Of a DNA stretch of 22,310 nt, positions 21,644 to 22,310 are shown piece after piece. Source of the DNA: Verrucomicrobiota bacterium (GTDB lineage Bacteria; Verrucomicrobiota; Verrucomicrobiia; Opitutales; Opitutaceae); the NCBI GenBank assembly GCA_030916665.1, contig JAUPWC010000279.1, positions 1 to 22,310 on the forward strand, in the 5' to 3' direction. The stretch's first letter is position 1. Each line of letters opens with the position of its first letter. The notes beneath the pieces were generated by a model. It saw only the letters and a list, made by a program, of their open reading frames with translations, did not search any database and was not told where the DNA came from. A program made the translations under genes and the position numbers.

Positions 21644-22310
21644 ATGCCGATCCTGAGCCCTGCCGTATCGCTCATATTGGTGACCCATGAGTTTCATCCG
21701 CACCGGGGAGGAATCGCAGTTTACTGTGCAGAGATGGCGCGCGCGGCCCATGAACTCGGTTACGGTGTTGAAGTCTGGGCGCCGGCCCTGCCAGCGGGAA
21801 TGCCGGAGCCGGCATGGCCCTTCCGGGTGCGCCGCCTGACCCTGGCCGGCGACCATAGCCTGCTCAGCCAATGGCGCATGGCCCGGGAGCTCTTGCGTGA
21901 GGCCAAGCGACTGAATGACGCCACTCTTTATATTCCTGAGCCGGGTCCCTTGCTCGCGATGCTGTTGCTCCAATACTTCGACAAGATCCGGCCGGCCCGA
22001 CTGATGCTCACCTTTCACGGTTCGGAGATCCAACGCCTCGGCTCCCGCCGCCTTCTGCGCTGGAGCACCAACCACCTTCTGTTCCAGACGGACCGCATCA
22101 GCGTGGTCAGCGACTACGCGCGCCAGCTGCTGAAGAGGCACTTTCCCGCCGCGGCCAGCAAGGTGGTGGTCACTCCCGGGGCGCTTCGCCCCGATCTGCG
22201 TGGCAAACAATCGGCGCCCTTGCCCCTGCCCGGCGCCAAAACCGTCATCCTCACCGTCGCCCGGCTCAACCCCCGGAAAGGCCAGCTGGAGGTCATCAAC
22301 GCCCTCAAGG
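21644..22310 (+). CDS. GT4 family glycosyltransferase (C-terminus cut by window edge)
   Basis: 222 codons are visible from the ATG at 21644, and the frame stays open to the window end. The N-terminal domain shows LILVTHEFHPHRGGIAVYCAEMA, the glycine-rich acceptor-side loop of GT4 enzymes, then TFHGSEIQRLGSRR and VVSDYARQLLKRHFPAA, and VARLNPRKGQLEVINALK, where the donor domain begins. The E-x7-E motif lies beyond the window. Visible features resemble PimB-like and capsule GT4 enzymes, but the substrate cannot be told. It diverges from the acyl-module operon, so it may share regulation or act on the same lipid. No Shine-Dalgarno precedes the ATG (CTACGAAACCC). Confidence 0.9.
   Translation, partial: MPILSPAVSLILVTHEFHPHRGGIAVYCAEMARAAHELGYGVEVWAPALPAGMPEPAWPFRVRRLTLAGDHSLLSQWRMARELLREAKRLNDATLYIPEPGPLLAMLLLQYFDKIRPARLMLTFHGSEIQRLGSRRLLRWSTNHLLFQTDRISVVSDYARQLLKRHFPAAASKVVVTPGALRPDLRGKQSAPLPLPGAKTVILTVARLNPRKGQLEVINALK

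Overview
The window is high-GC, gene-dense bacterial DNA with 14 protein-coding genes, two of them cut by the window ends. I see no rRNA, tRNA, CRISPR array or insertion sequence. Gene content (many GT4 glycosyltransferases, large polytopic proteins with a C-terminal beta domain, an ACP-dehydratase fusion), the near absence of Shine-Dalgarno sequences and several palindromic intergenic repeats suggest a member of the Verrucomicrobiota, probably Opitutales/Opitutaceae. The taxonomic call is inference and was not searched.

Layout. (1) 1-8141 is a surface-polysaccharide region. A truncated GT2 polyprenyl-phosphate-type glycosyltransferase (minus) diverges from a four-gene plus-strand operon: a polytopic GT-C/YfhO-like protein, a 533-aa GT4 with an extra N-terminal domain, a second polytopic protein, and a GT4 joined by an ATGA overlap. 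(2) 8229-9425 encodes a PLP-dependent alpha-oxoamine synthase resembling serine palmitoyltransferase. It converges on a minus-strand GT4 pair (9504-11773), also joined by ATGA. (3) 11914-15123 holds a LysR-type regulator divergent from leuC-leuD (isopropylmalate isomerase), closed by a clear intrinsic terminator. (4) 15261-16919 encodes a GH43 beta-xylosidase-like enzyme without a signal peptide. (5) 17099-21466 (minus) reads, in transcription order: an ACP fused to a FabZ-like dehydratase, a beta-ketoacyl-ACP synthase, a short-chain dehydrogenase, and a GT28/MGDG-synthase-like glycosyltransferase. (6) A divergent GT4 starts at 21644 and runs off the window.

Working together: region 5 reads as a compact acyl-chain building module (condensation, ketoreduction, dehydration on a built-in carrier) ending in a lipid glycosyltransferase. 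With the serine-palmitoyltransferase-like enzyme, a dedicated, possibly sphingoid, glycolipid pathway beside a polysaccharide locus is the most interesting hypothesis. Four unrelated palindromic repeats sit at gene boundaries (9435-9499, 11777-11858, 14426-14495, 16961-17073). One shows compensatory changes that preserve its fold, and one has probably created a false N-terminus for a glycosyltransferase.
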